A stretch of 64,000 nt of DNA from Methylotuvimicrobium buryatense 5G (GCF_000341735.1 NZ_KB455575.1:3604190-3668189), one strand, 5' to 3'. Counted from the first letter of the stretch, positions 44,932 through 54,446 are shown. Notes: generated by a model not told the origin, from the letters alone. Numbers and translations: made by a program.

Positions 44932-45879
44932 TCAGCGAAGTTTTAATTCAATATGATCCATCAATTGTCCGGCGATGTTCAGTCCGAATTGCTTATCCAG
45001 TTCTTGCACGCAAGTCGGGCTGGTGACGTTGATTTCGGTGAGATAATCGCCGATGACGTCGATGCCGACAAAAATTAAACCTTTTTCGCGTAAGGTCGGC
45101 CCGATTTGCTTGGCAATCCAAGAATCCCGAGCGGTTAGTACGCGGCCTTCCGCATTGCCGCCGGCAGCCAAGTTACCGCGAGTTTCTCCTTGAGCCGGAA
45201 TTCTAGCCAGCGCGTAGGGTACCGCCTCGCCGTCTACGATCAGAATACGCTTATCGCCGTTTTTTATTTCGGGTAGATACTTTTGCGCCATCACATACCG
45301 ACAATTGTATTGCGTCATGGTTTCCAAAATAACACTTAAATTCGGATCGTCCTTGCGCAAATGAAAAATCGACGTACCGCCCATGCCGTCCAGCGGTTTT
45401 AAAATAATCTCGCCTTGTTCCGCCAAAAATTCGCGGATTCGTTTCGGCTCGCGGGCAACCAAGGTTTCCGCGCAGCATTGCGGAAACCATGCGGTAAACA
45501 GTTTTTCATTGGCGTCACGCAAAGATTGGGGTTTGTTGATCACATAAGCGCCTAAGGTTTCGGCTCGTTCGAGCAGATAAGTCGCATAGATGTATTCTTG
45601 ATCGAAAGGCGGGTCTTTGCGCATCAAGATCGTATCGAGTTGATCCAGGGCGATATCCTGTTCGCCGGAAAATCGATGCCAACGCTCGGAGTTTCGTTGA
45701 ACTTCCAACAAACGAGTTCGCGCATAGGCGCGGCCGTTACGCATGTAAAGATCATTGAGTTCCATATAGTGCAACTCCCACCCTCTGCTTTGAGCTTCAA
45801 GAAGCATTGCAAAGCTCGTATCTTTCTTGATGTTGATGCGATCGATCGGGTCCATGACCATGCCGAATTTTAAAGACAT
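44932..45879 (-). CDS. gshB: Glutathione synthetase
   Basis: 315 residues from ATG at 45879. ATP-grasp ligase joining gamma-glutamylcysteine and glycine. It starts SLKFGMVMDPIDRINIKKDT, the family hallmark, and keeps EIILKPLDGMGGTSIFHL, KRILIVDGEAVPYALARIP, TRGNLAAGGNAEGRVLT and EINVTSPTCVQELD. The frame opens at a TTG at 45891, but the ATG matches the family start. It heads the block with tonB, yqgE and ruvX, separated from tonB by the repeat-rich gap, so it is probably transcribed alone. Confidence 0.97.
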   Translation of the reverse strand: MSLKFGMVMDPIDRINIKKDTSFAMLLEAQSRGWELHYMELNDLYMRNGRAYARTRLLEVQRNSERWHRFSGEQDIALDQLDTILMRKDPPFDQEYIYATYLLERAETLGAYVINKPQSLRDANEKLFTAWFPQCCAETLVAREPKRIREFLAEQGEIILKPLDGMGGTSIFHLRKDDPNLSVILETMTQYNCRYVMAQKYLPEIKNGDKRILIVDGEAVPYALARIPAQGETRGNLAAGGNAEGRVLTARDSWIAKQIGPTLREKGLIFVGIDVIGDYLTEINVTSPTCVQELDKQFGLNIAGQLMDHIELKLR

Positions 45880-46140
45880 AAAAACTCTCAATAATCAGAA
45901 ATTAAAAGGGGAGGCAATAATGCGTCAACTATAGCGGTTTCAGAGGCCTTGGGAAAGGATGTTTTAGCTTGTCAGGCGATGGTAATGAGGTTTCAATGAT
46001 CGATACCATGTACAAGCCTATCTGTTCTTTTGGTTTACGAATGCTCCATAAAGCCGCGACAGGGGGGCGAAAAGCACGCAAGACGAGAAATGTCGGTTCT
46101 CGTTGAACGGACGTTTTTTCTTTCGGAAAGGAGTAAAAGG

Positions 46141-46169
46141 TTTACCTGACAGCTAAATTTTGGTATAAA
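46141..46169 (+). promoter_or_regulatory. Candidate sigma-70 promoter of rpmB-rpmG
   Basis: TTTACC at 46141-46146 and TATAAA at 46164-46169 are separated by 17 bases, 43 bases before the rpmB start. Spacing and sequence suit a strong housekeeping promoter, as expected for ribosomal protein genes. The rest of the 332-base gap 45880-46211 shows nothing else. Confidence 0.6.
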
Positions 46170-46211
46170 AGCCGGCTAATTTTTGAACAATGGCAAACAA
46201 AGAGGTTAATC

Positions 46212-46448
46212 ATGTCCAGAGTCTGTCAGGTTACAGGAAAACGCCCCGTAACCGGTAATAATGTATCGCACGCAAACAATAAAACCAGAAGACGTTTCTG
46301 CCCTAATCTGCAACATCATCGTTTTTGGGTGGAAAGCGAGAATCGCTGGGTTCGCCTGCGTGTTTCCACGAAAGGCATGCGCGTTATCGACAAAAGAGGC
46401 ATCGATGCCGTTTTGGCCGATTTGCGTAAACAAGGTATTAAGGCATAA
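46212..46448 (+). CDS. rpmB: 50S ribosomal protein L28
   Basis: 78 residues, full length. [20 protein letters not shown] and [16 protein letters not shown] are diagnostic. It is a structural protein of the large subunit. It starts the two-gene rpmB-rpmG operon; a GAGG ribosome site precedes the ATG, and L33 follows after 11 bases. Confidence 0.98.
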   Translation: MSRVCQVTGKRPVTGNNVSHANNKTRRRFCPNLQHHRFWVESENRWVRLRVSTKGMRVIDKRGIDAVLADLRKQGIKA

Positions 46449-46459
46449 GGGGATCAACC

Positions 46460-46615
46460 ATGCGCGATAAAATCAAACTCGTTTCATCCGAAGGCACCGG
46501 ACATTTTTATACCACGACAAAAAACAAACGCACAATGCCTGAGAAGATGGAGATCAAAAAATTCGATCCCGTTGTTCGCAAGCATGTGATGTACAAAGAA
46601 GCTAAAATCAAATAA
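46460..46615 (+). CDS. rpmG: 50S ribosomal protein L33
   Basis: 51 residues, read directly from the sequence: it begins [20 protein letters not shown] and ends VMYKEAKIK. It lacks the CxxC zinc-binding pairs, so it is the zinc-independent (C-minus) form. It follows rpmB after 11 bases with AGGGG upstream of the ATG, and is followed by a good terminator. Confidence 0.97.
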   Translation: MRDKIKLVSSEGTGHFYTTTKNKRTMPEKMEIKKFDPVVRKHVMYKEAKIK

Positions 46616-46645
46616 TTTTTTGACGACACTTCTTTCGTTGCCCGG

Positions 46646-46681
46646 AAAGCCGCGGTTACGCTTACAGAGCCGTGGCTTTTT
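46646..46681 (+). terminator. Rho-independent terminator of rpmB-rpmG
   Basis: AAAGCCGCGG pairs with CCGTGGCTTT (one G-T pair) and is followed by TTTTTC. It also sits just after the stop of the convergent gene that ends at 46697. Confidence 0.88.
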
Positions 46682-46696
46682 CGTCTAATACCGTAA

Positions 46697-48067
46697 TCAT
46701 TGTTTTTTCAGTTTATCTAACACTTCTTTCAGCTTTTCCGTTTGTTTGAATAATATTCGGTATTGCTTGATTGCATCTTCCTTGGCAGCTTCCAGTTGCT
46801 TGCATCTTTCGGTAAGTTCTTGATTAATATCTGATAAAGCCTCGTTTTGAGCTTTTAGTCGTTCGATTTGCTCGAGCAACGCTTCGTCATCGGGATTCGT
46901 TTTATGCGTCGCGGTCGGAGTGCCTTCTCTATCCGAGATTGTTTCCGAGCTTTCGCTATTGCGAAACGTGGTTTCGAAGCCATCGTCGATCGTGAAGAGA
47001 GCCGCCGTTTTTTTAAGTTCAGGCGAGACCTTTTGCATTCCCCCTTCCAAAATAAGCGCCTTGAACTTATTACGGAGCAACAAAAATGCAGCCGCCTCGC
47101 TGGTTTTTCCATTAGCGCAAACGACCACGACAGTGCGGGCACGATTGAGCGTTTTCAATTGCATTCGTAGAGTAAAGAACGGCGCGCTAATGCTGTCGTC
47201 TAAATGGTTTTGGTTATAGTCCTCGGTCGAGCGGACGTCCAATAAGATCGCCCCATTGGCTTGTTCTTGCTGCATTTGCTCGAAGTCGATGTATTTCAGC
47301 GCGGGTTCTTTGATCAGTGTTATAAAATGCTGTCTGGAAAGACGTAACAGAGATAACTTGCTGATGGCTGTAATCGTAACATTCCTGGGTTTATCCGATA
47401 ACAGAGAGTCTTCGCCGAAAGTATCGCTCGTTCTTAGAAGCGCTAATTTGATCTCCTTGGCATTTTCGGAAGGTTTGCGAGTCAGCAAGCATTGGCCGGA
47501 TTTGATCAAATAATAATAATCGCCCGGATCGCCTTGATGGAAAACGGCTTCGCCTTTTTCAAAAACGACTTCTTCGAGGCTCATAATTATTTTTTGTAGG
47601 TTGGCCGGAGGCAATCTTTGAAATATCGGAGACCTCAATAAAGTTGTCATCCAGTCATCAGAGTTGTCTTCCGGTTCGACTATGACCATGTAGCTACTTT
47701 CCTCTTCATAACTCAGCGACGATAAATAATTAAGTGTTTCCGTGGGCAGCCTTAAAAAACGAATGCTATTGCACGCCACGGCATCGATTTTTCTAGGTAA
47801 TTGGTGAGCTAAGGCGAAGCGGGCCGATTCGCTTTCCGCGTCAATTATTTCGACCTCCAGGCCTTGAGCCTGCAAGGAAACTTGGCCGTCCAATAAATAA
47901 AATAAGTCCGCTTCCGTATCCCCTCTTTTAAATAAGACAGCATCGCGTTCTGCCGTTTCGATGGTGACTTCGGCGCACAATGCTTCAAAATGAGGTCCGG
48001 GCAGTATGGATAGTGGAACGAGTTTACGGATTGCTTGTGCGTCGTCGGAGCTGATATCTACAGCCAT
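46697..48067 (-). CDS. Tandem cyclic-nucleotide-binding domain protein with rhodanese domain
   Basis: 456 residues. Two cNMP-binding folds lie in tandem (about 18-115, with LFKRGDTEADLFYLLDGQVS, and about 135-240, with EAVFHQGDPGDYYYLIKSGQ and DTFGEDSLLSDKPRNVTITA). A rhodanese domain follows (about 258-350, ILLDVRSTEDYNQNHLDDSI and putative active Cys in VVVCANGKTSEAA). The C-terminus from about 395 is a coiled coil (EQIERLKAQNEALSDINQEL). It may couple cyclic nucleotide binding to sulphur transfer or protein partners. The second cNMP fold looks more complete than the first. Function unknown; it is monocistronic and convergent to rpmG. Confidence 0.88.
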   Translation of the reverse strand: MAVDISSDDAQAIRKLVPLSILPGPHFEALCAEVTIETAERDAVLFKRGDTEADLFYLLDGQVSLQAQGLEVEIIDAESESARFALAHQLPRKIDAVACNSIRFLRLPTETLNYLSSLSYEEESSYMVIVEPEDNSDDWMTTLLRSPIFQRLPPANLQKIIMSLEEVVFEKGEAVFHQGDPGDYYYLIKSGQCLLTRKPSENAKEIKLALLRTSDTFGEDSLLSDKPRNVTITAISKLSLLRLSRQHFITLIKEPALKYIDFEQMQQEQANGAILLDVRSTEDYNQNHLDDSISAPFFTLRMQLKTLNRARTVVVVCANGKTSEAAAFLLLRNKFKALILEGGMQKVSPELKKTAALFTIDDGFETTFRNSESSETISDREGTPTATHKTNPDDEALLEQIERLKAQNEALSDINQELTERCKQLEAAKEDAIKQYRILFKQTEKLKEVLDKLKKQ

Positions 48068-48396
48068 TCAAATTCATTATGAGGATTAAAGTGATTAATA
48101 TAGCTCATTATCTTAGATAAAGCATTTCACCATGAAGATCATGAGGAATAACAAGTTAATTCAAAGCCTTATTTTGCCTATGCAAATCATTTTTGATTCC
48201 CTAATAAGGTTATCCAAAATTTTAGGGTAAGCCTTTGGCCAGCTTCATGAACTTCATGGTTAAACTGCCGAATTTAGGATATAAGTGCCTATTGAACATA
48301 TACTTCATGCGGCCACATTTTCAGTATTCTGACTTGTTTTAAACATTTTTAGTCTTATATTGTCTACGTTGACTTTAAAGCCTGTCGAGGACTTTC
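48068..48396. other. Divergent intergenic region, no gene seen
   Basis: 329 AT-rich bases between the divergent cNMP-rhodanese and protease genes. It should hold both promoters, but no convincing -35/-10 pair, operator or RNA structure was found. A fragment of family E (AAACTGCCGAATTTAGGATATAA) lies near 48263. Confidence 0.5.
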
Positions 48397-49752
48397 ATGA
48401 AGAATCACTTATTCGGTCGTTTATTATTAACGTTAGTATTCGGATTTTTAATCGTTACGCAAGTATCGGCAGGATTGCCGGTTGCGGTGGAGGGACAGCC
48501 TTTGCCGTCGCTGTCGCCCATTCTCGAACGCAGCATGCCGGCAGTCGTGAATATATCGACATCAACTAATATTCAGGTGAGGGAAAATCCGTTATTGCAA
48601 GATCCATTTTTCCGACATTTTTTTCAATTACCGGACCGGCCTCGCCAGCAACAACGCAACAGCCTGGGGTCCGGGGTCATTGTCGATAGCGCGAAAGGCT
48701 ATGTTTTGACCAATAACCATGTCATCGACAAAGCCGATAAAATCATGGTGACATTGCACGACGGACGTCAGCTCGATGCCAAATTGATCGGCGCCGATCC
48801 TGAAGCCGATGTTGCGGTCGTACAAATTGCCGCCGATAACTTGGTTGCCTTGCCTATTTCCAACTCCGACGAATTGAGAGTCGGCGATTTCGTGATTGCG
48901 ATCGGCAGCCCATTCGGCCTAAGTCAGACGGTTACTTCGGGTATCGTCAGTGCACTGGGTCGGTCCGGTTTAGGCATCGAAGGTTATGAAGATTTCATTC
49001 AAACCGATGCGTCGATCAACCCGGGAAATTCCGGCGGCGCATTGGTCAATTTACGCGGCGAATTTGTCGGCATGAATACCGCAATACTGGCGCCGGGCGG
49101 CGGTAATGTCGGTATCGGCTTTGCGATTCCGGCTAATATGGCGATGACGATCAAGGAGTCTCTGGTCACTCATGGCGAAGTGCGGCGCGGCTTGCTGGGT
49201 GTAACGACTCAGGATTTGACTCCCGAACTGGTTAAAGCCTTCGGTTTAAAAACCAAACACGGCGCCGTAATCAGCAAAGTGGCCGGCAATTCTCCCGCGG
49301 CAAAAGCCGGACTCGAACCGGGCGATATTATCACCGAGGTCAATGGCCAAAAAGTCAAAGGCAGTCACGATATTCGCAATATGATCGGTTTAATGAAAAT
49401 CGGTGCCAAAGTCGATATCGGCTTTATGCGCGACGATAAAAAAATGCTCGTGCAAGCTGAAATCGGCAAGCCGCAGCGGCCTCATTTAGCCGGAAAAACG
49501 ATTCATCCTCGTCTCGACGGTGCCGTGTTAAGCTCGACGCAAAAAAATCAAATCGAAGGGGTTTTATTCGAACAGATAGCAACAAACTCCTACCCTTGGC
49601 GAGCCGGATTACGACCGGGCGACATTATCGTTTCAGCCAATCGCTATCGGATTCGCACAATAGAGGAACTTGCTCAAGTCGCCAATCCCAATAACGCATT
49701 GTTGATCAATATACAGCGCGGCGAAGAAGCCTTCTTCTTGGTTTTGAAATAG
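48397..49752 (+). CDS. degQ: Do-family periplasmic serine protease (DegP/DegQ)
   Basis: 451 residues with a signal peptide (RLLLTLVFGFLIVTQVSA). The trypsin-like domain carries the triad: His in YVLTNNHVIDKADKI, Asp in DPEADVAVVQI and Ser in QTDASINPGNSGGALVN. Two PDZ domains follow (about 260-350 and 365-451). It degrades or refolds misfolded envelope proteins. Length and a short region between the catalytic His and the start fit DegQ better than DegP. It is likely monocistronic. Confidence 0.93.
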   Translation: MKNHLFGRLLLTLVFGFLIVTQVSAGLPVAVEGQPLPSLSPILERSMPAVVNISTSTNIQVRENPLLQDPFFRHFFQLPDRPRQQQRNSLGSGVIVDSAKGYVLTNNHVIDKADKIMVTLHDGRQLDAKLIGADPEADVAVVQIAADNLVALPISNSDELRVGDFVIAIGSPFGLSQTVTSGIVSALGRSGLGIEGYEDFIQTDASINPGNSGGALVNLRGEFVGMNTAILAPGGGNVGIGFAIPANMAMTIKESLVTHGEVRRGLLGVTTQDLTPELVKAFGLKTKHGAVISKVAGNSPAAKAGLEPGDIITEVNGQKVKGSHDIRNMIGLMKIGAKVDIGFMRDDKKMLVQAEIGKPQRPHLAGKTIHPRLDGAVLSSTQKNQIEGVLFEQIATNSYPWRAGLRPGDIIVSANRYRIRTIEELAQVANPNNALLINIQRGEEAFFLVLK

Positions 49753-49787
49753 CATTTTTTGTAACTATTCAGCGCATGCGGTAGGTT

Positions 49788-49887
49788 GGTGTCAGGCATT
49801 GATTTCTAAGGACGCGTGAATACATCCCTGTAAGCTCTGACTGCAACGTCCTGTTGCAGACAGCCTTATAAATCAATGCCTGACACC
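49788..49887. repeat. Hairpin repeat family B, copy 3
   Basis: Outer arms 49788-49805 (GGTGTCAGGCATTGATTT) and 49870-49887 (AAATCAATGCCTGACACC) are perfect 18-base complements, and after one mismatch TAAGG/CCTTA adds five pairs. The core reads GGACGCGTGAATACATCC, TGTAAGCTCTG, and the inner hairpin CTGCAAC-GTCCT-GTTGCAG is perfect. The arms share no sequence with other copies. It lies between degQ and moaB and could serve as a terminator. Confidence 0.85.
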
Positions 49888-49947
49888 TTCTCATACATGA
49901 CTTATGCTGAATAATTACCATTTTTTAAATCACTGACGACAAACTCA

Positions 49948-50466
49948 ATGACCGAACGAACCTTTATTCCGCTCAATATTGCCGTACTGACGGTATCCGA
50001 CACCCGTAACGAAGCCGATGACGTTTCGGGTAAAATCCTGGTCGACAAGGCGCTGGCATCGGGTCATCGAATTGCCGAAAAAAAAATCGTTCCGGATAAT
50101 ATATATCGAATCAGAGCGGCGCTATCGCAGTGGATCGCCGATGACTCGGTCGATGCGGTTTTAACCACCGGCGGCACCGGCGTAACCGGTCGAGACGGAA
50201 CGCCGGAAGCGGTAGAGCCGTTGCTCGATAAAACCTTAGACGGTTTCAGCGAAGTCTTCCGAATGATTTCCTATCAAACGATCAAAACCTCGACGATACA
50301 ATCGCGCGCAGTGGCCGGTGTCGCCAACGGAACCTATATCTTTTGTTTGCCGGGTTCGTCGAATGCTTGCAAGACGGCTTGGGACGAATTGATCGGGGCT
50401 CAACTGGATTTTCGGACCAAGCCATGTAATCTGGTGCAATTAATGCCGCGTCTAAAGGAAAGATAA
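49948..50466 (+). CDS. moaB: Molybdenum cofactor biosynthesis protein B
   Basis: 172 residues of MogA/MoaB fold. Blocks NIAVLTVSDTRNEADDVSGK, LTTGGTGVTGRDGTPEAVEP and the C-terminal IFCLPGSSNACKTAWDELI are typical. The family adenylylates molybdopterin or is structurally related without essential activity in E. coli. No other molybdopterin gene is near. The DUF423 gene follows after one base, so the two are coupled. Confidence 0.92.
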   Translation: MTERTFIPLNIAVLTVSDTRNEADDVSGKILVDKALASGHRIAEKKIVPDNIYRIRAALSQWIADDSVDAVLTTGGTGVTGRDGTPEAVEPLLDKTLDGFSEVFRMISYQTIKTSTIQSRAVAGVANGTYIFCLPGSSNACKTAWDELIGAQLDFRTKPCNLVQLMPRLKER

Positions 50467-50467
50467 C

Positions 50468-50845
50468 ATGCGTTGGAATTTTTTAGTCGTCGGCGCGTTA
50501 TGTGCCGGCATTGGTGTCGGCTTGGGGGCATTCGGCGCGCACGGCTTAAAAGCAGTGCTAAGCTCCGATATGCTTGAAGTTTTCAAAACCGGCGTGACTT
50601 ACCAAATGTGGCATTCGTTAGGTTTGTGTACAATCGGCCTCCTGCACCGGCAAAGCCCTCGGCAAGCATTATTGACATGGTCGGCATGGCTCATGTTCGC
50701 AGGCATCGTGCTCTTTTCGGGCAGTTTGTACCTTTTGACTTTGCTTGACCAAAAATGGTGGGGCATGATTACGCCATTCGGCGGTCTGGCATTCATCGCC
50801 GCTTGGGTAACGTTAGCCTTATACGCAGCCAAAGAGCAGCGGTAG
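50468..50845 (+). CDS. DUF423 inner-membrane protein (YgdD family)
   Basis: 125 residues with four membrane segments. GALCAGIGVGLGAFGAHGLK at the start and YQMWHSLGLCTIGLL, FSGSLYLLTL and TPFGGLAFIAAWVTL are diagnostic of DUF423. Function is unknown. It starts one base after the moaB stop. Confidence 0.9.
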   Translation: MRWNFLVVGALCAGIGVGLGAFGAHGLKAVLSSDMLEVFKTGVTYQMWHSLGLCTIGLLHRQSPRQALLTWSAWLMFAGIVLFSGSLYLLTLLDQKWWGMITPFGGLAFIAAWVTLALYAAKEQR

Positions 50846-50959
50846 AAGTCGAATAATAAAGGCTATGTTCGCGTTAGCAGTTGAAACGATTCTCTTTCCT
50901 ACTAAATAAACCACTTAGGAAATAGTCAATGATTGCTTTCCAATACGCTGAGCGTGGAA

Positions 50960-51064
50960 GAGGGTACGATTACTCGCTTGACAGGACGCCGTGAATACGT
51001 CCATGTAGGCTTGACGGCAGCTATCCCTGCTGCCGACACCTGTCAATCGAGCAACCGTACCCTC
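50960..51064. repeat. Hairpin repeat family B, copy 4
   Basis: Outer arms 50960-50985 (begins GAGGGTACGATTACTCG) and 51039-51064 (ends GAGCAACCGTACCCTC) pair at 23 of 26 positions. The core GGACGCCGTGAATACGTCC, ATGTAGGCTT and inner hairpin CGGCAGC-TATCC-CTGCTGCCG follow the family plan. It occupies part of the 550-base gene-free stretch 50846-51395. That stretch ends with an imperfect hairpin near 51240-51275 (CACCCCTCGG/CCGGGGTG) and otherwise shows nothing. Confidence 0.82.
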
Positions 51065-51395
51065 CTTTCAGCCATTGGCGCGATATTGAAAAAAAAGTTA
51101 TTCAGAGTTGAATCCTTGGGGTTCATGTTGGCTTTAAGTTCAAAAGTATCAACTATTAACGCGAACATAGCCATAATAAAACACCAAGGATTCGATTAAA
51201 CGGATGCGGTCTATTTTTTTCGTCTTCCTGCACCCTAACCACCCCTCGGACTTTTATTTGCCGGGGTGATGACAGCTTGTTCATGATCGTTAGCCTATAA
51301 AAACAAGCGACTAAACCGAACAAAGCATCAATAAGTACTTTTTTACGGTAAACTTCAACGTAAACCTCCTTTCACAAAAAATATCGAATTAAATT

Positions 51396-54044
51396 ATGCG
51401 TGACGCCTCTCCTCAAACGATCTATCTCAAAGACTACAAACCGCCGGAATATCTGATCCACGATACCGACTTGAATTTTACGTTGGATAACGAAAGCACG
51501 CGTGTCGTTGCCACGTTGACGATGAGCAGAAATCCGGCCTCGAAAGTCGATGACAGTGCTTTAATTCTGTTGGGCGAAAATCTGACCTTGCTCGGCGTTC
51601 AGTTGAATGGCGATACATTAAGCCCCGACCGCTATTTGCAAACACAGGAATCTTTAGTCATTCACGACGTGCCGCAGCACGAAAAATTCGTCGTTACGAT
51701 CGAAAACACGATCAATCCCAAAGCCAACACGGCACTAGAAGGCTTGTATCTCTCTAAAAACATGCTGTGCACGCAATGCGAAGCGGAAGGCTTTCGCAAG
51801 ATTACTTATTATCTCGACCGGCCCGATGTGATGAGCCGCTTCACAACTACGCTGGTCGGCGACAAGGAAAAATATCCGGTATTGTTGTCAAACGGTAACA
51901 AAAAGGCCCAGGGCGAACTGCCCGATAATAAACACTGGGTTACCTGGGAAGACCCGTTTAATAAGCCATGTTATTTGTTTGCGCTCGTGGCGGGGCAATT
52001 GGAATGCGTCAGAGATAGCTTTATCACGCAATCGGGGCGAAGGATAGCGCTTGAAATCTTTGTCGAAGCCCACGATCTCGATAAGTGCGATCATGCGATG
52101 CAATCGCTTAAAAATGCGATGCGCTGGGACGAGGAGACTTACGGACTCGAATACGATCTGGATTTGTACATGATCGTCGCGGTCGGGCATTTCAACATGG
52201 GCGCGATGGAAAACAAAGGCCTGAATATTTTCAATACCAAATTCGTCCTGGCTCGCCCGGACACCGCGACCGACAGCGATTACGAGCATATCGAAGGCGT
52301 GATCGGTCATGAATATTTCCATAACTGGAGCGGCAACCGCGTGACTTGCCGGGATTGGTTTCAATTGAGCCTGAAGGAGGGCTTTACTGTCTTCCGCGAT
52401 CAGGAGTTCACCGGCGACCGGACCTCGAAAGCAGTCAAGCGTATCGAAGACGTAAACGCATTGCGGACCCGTCAGTTTGCCGAGGACGCAGGGCCGCTGG
52501 CACATCCGATCCGGCCCGACGCTTATATCGAGATTAATAACTTTTATACCTTGACGGTCTATGAAAAAGGCGCCGAAGTCGTCCGGATGCTGCATACGCT
52601 GCTCGGTCCTCAAGGTTTTCGCAAGGGCTGCGATCTGTATTTTCAGCGACACGACGGTCAGGCAGTTACTTGCGACGACTTCGTTAATGCGATGGAGGCG
52701 GCCAATGATGTCGACTTAACGCAATTTCGGCGTTGGTACTCACAGGCGGGCACGCCGGTATTGACCGTTTCGGAACATTACGATAGCGATACGCAAACAT
52801 TATCGCTGACCCTTAAGCAAGACAACCCGCCGACACCCGGCCAGCCTCGCAAGGAACCGCTGCATATACCGATTAAAACCGGATTGATCCTGCCGGACGG
52901 CAATCTGGCGCAATGCCGATTGCAAGGTAGCGAACAAGTCAGTCATAAAATCGTGCTTGAATTGACCGAAAAAGAGCAAACATTTGTATTCGAGCAATTG
53001 CCGCAAAAACCGGTGATTTCATTGTTGCGCGGCTTTTCGGCGCCGGTGAAACTCAAGATGCAACGCTCGCTGGAAGAGTTGGCATTTTTGCTGAGCCATG
53101 ATCCGGACACGTTCAACCGCTGGGAAGCCGGCCAGCTGTTGGCCGGACGTGTCATTGCCGAGCTGGTAGAAGATTTGCAAAACGATCGTTCGCTTACGAT
53201 CAACCCGGTCTTGATAGAAGCCTACCGAAAAATCGCTCAGCACGGTTGGTTGGATTTATCGTATTTTGCGTTATTGTTAAGTCTGCCTTCGGAAATTTAT
53301 CTGGCTGAACAAATGCCGATCATCGATGTCGAAGCGATTCATACGGCACGCGAATTTGTTGTATGTCAAATTGCAAAGCACCTTGAAGACGATCTAAGAG
53401 GCTTGTATCTGGATAATCACCGGGACGAGTCGGGTTGTTTCGAGGCTAAAGCAATCGGTCGGCGCCGCCTTAAAAATGTCTGTCTCGGCTATTTGAGTAA
53501 GTTGGACGATACCGAAATACAGCGCTGGTCGCTCAAGCAATTCGACACGGCCAAAAACATGACCGATCAAATTGCCGCATTGAGCGTCATCGTCAATACG
53601 CCGCATCCGGCCCGCGCAACTTGTTTGGATGCTTTTTACCGGCAATGGCGCGACGAGGCTCTGGTCTTGGACAAGTGGTTTGCTTTGCAAGCAACAGCCA
53701 TTCCGCCGGACACTTTCGATGCGGTGGAACGCCTGTTGAAGCATCCCGACTTCGATTTAAAAAACCCTAACCGCGTTCGTGCGTTGGTCGGCTCATTTAG
53801 CCAGGCCAATCCGTTGCATTTTCACGCAGCTAGCGGGAAAGGTTATCGATTTTTAGCCGACAGGATTATTGAATTGAATACGCTCAACCCTCAAGTCGCA
53901 TCGAGGATGGTTGGCGCATTGACGCAATGGCGGCGGTATGACGAGGGCCGGCAAGCTTTGATGAAAGCCGAGCTCGAACGTATCATGTCGACCGAGGCGA
54001 TTTCCAAAGATGTTTATGAAGTGGCAAGCAAAAGCTTGGCATGA
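51396..54044 (+). CDS. pepN: Aminopeptidase N
   Basis: 882 residues, M1-family zinc peptidase of the alanyl aminopeptidase type. Substrate motif GAMENKGLNIFNTKFVLA (near 270), zinc site HEYFHNWSGNRVTCRDWFQL with the distal Glu in LSLKEGFTVFRDQEF, and the C-terminal helical domains are all present and full length. It is cytoplasmic and completes peptide breakdown. Monocistronic, with an AAAAATAT-rich leader and no strong ribosome site. Confidence 0.97.
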   Translation: MRDASPQTIYLKDYKPPEYLIHDTDLNFTLDNESTRVVATLTMSRNPASKVDDSALILLGENLTLLGVQLNGDTLSPDRYLQTQESLVIHDVPQHEKFVVTIENTINPKANTALEGLYLSKNMLCTQCEAEGFRKITYYLDRPDVMSRFTTTLVGDKEKYPVLLSNGNKKAQGELPDNKHWVTWEDPFNKPCYLFALVAGQLECVRDSFITQSGRRIALEIFVEAHDLDKCDHAMQSLKNAMRWDEETYGLEYDLDLYMIVAVGHFNMGAMENKGLNIFNTKFVLARPDTATDSDYEHIEGVIGHEYFHNWSGNRVTCRDWFQLSLKEGFTVFRDQEFTGDRTSKAVKRIEDVNALRTRQFAEDAGPLAHPIRPDAYIEINNFYTLTVYEKGAEVVRMLHTLLGPQGFRKGCDLYFQRHDGQAVTCDDFVNAMEAANDVDLTQFRRWYSQAGTPVLTVSEHYDSDTQTLSLTLKQDNPPTPGQPRKEPLHIPIKTGLILPDGNLAQCRLQGSEQVSHKIVLELTEKEQTFVFEQLPQKPVISLLRGFSAPVKLKMQRSLEELAFLLSHDPDTFNRWEAGQLLAGRVIAELVEDLQNDRSLTINPVLIEAYRKIAQHGWLDLSYFALLLSLPSEIYLAEQMPIIDVEAIHTAREFVVCQIAKHLEDDLRGLYLDNHRDESGCFEAKAIGRRRLKNVCLGYLSKLDDTEIQRWSLKQFDTAKNMTDQIAALSVIVNTPHPARATCLDAFYRQWRDEALVLDKWFALQATAIPPDTFDAVERLLKHPDFDLKNPNRVRALVGSFSQANPLHFHAASGKGYRFLADRIIELNTLNPQVASRMVGALTQWRRYDEGRQALMKAELERIMSTEAISKDVYEVASKSLA

Positions 54045-54170
54045 AAGATATTCTTTGCTAGTCAAATTTCGGCATCGGGGTAGTGCCCGTCAAAGGATAA
54101 TTACCCAAGATAGTCAATCATTGCCCATAAACTACTCCCTTTTGATTGAAAAACCGTCTAAGAATAAAAG

Positions 54171-54378
54171 GTAGGGGGATGTGTTTATCGAGGATCGCCG
54201 TGAACCCATCCGAGGGGGCTTGACGGCAATCCGAACGCCACGGATGGCGTGTATTAGGGCAATGCAGGGCAGAAAAATGCTCCTGCATTTTCTGCATTCA
54301 TTACATCCATGTAACTTAGCAATTGCCGAGGAGCAAAAATCTGCCCTGCTGCCGACATCCTCGCTAGCCATACCCTAT
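54171..54378. repeat. Hairpin repeat family B, copy 5, with a second B-like element nested inside
   Basis: The outer element runs from GTAGGGGGATGTG (54171) and CGAGGATCGCCGTGAACCCA to ATCCTCGCTAGCC and CCCTAT (54378); CGAGGAT/ATCCTCG pairs perfectly and GGAT/ATCC replaces the GGACG/CGTCC hairpin. Within its inner hairpin (TGACGGCA ... TGCTGCCG) sits another palindrome, GGGCAG ... GCTCC against GGAGC ... CTGCCC, that itself contains a core-like CATTCATTACATCCATGTAA. Upstream, 54060-54090 (TTTCGGCATCGGGG, CCGTCAAAGG) is a truncated left arm of a further copy. Together they fill the 402-base gap after pepN. Confidence 0.7.
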
Positions 54379-54446
54379 ACTTTCATAAAGTTAACCAGTT
54401 TTTGAGTATAAAGGGAGTATAGTTCTAACCGTTCTCTTTCATATCC

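Noticed and set aside
51888..52652. 254-codon frame antisense to pepN
   Set aside because: Shadow of pepN; it spans the conserved zinc-site region and shows no family resemblance.
54165..54405. 74-codon frame downstream of pepN
   Set aside because: It consists of nested hairpin repeats; no independent coding evidence.
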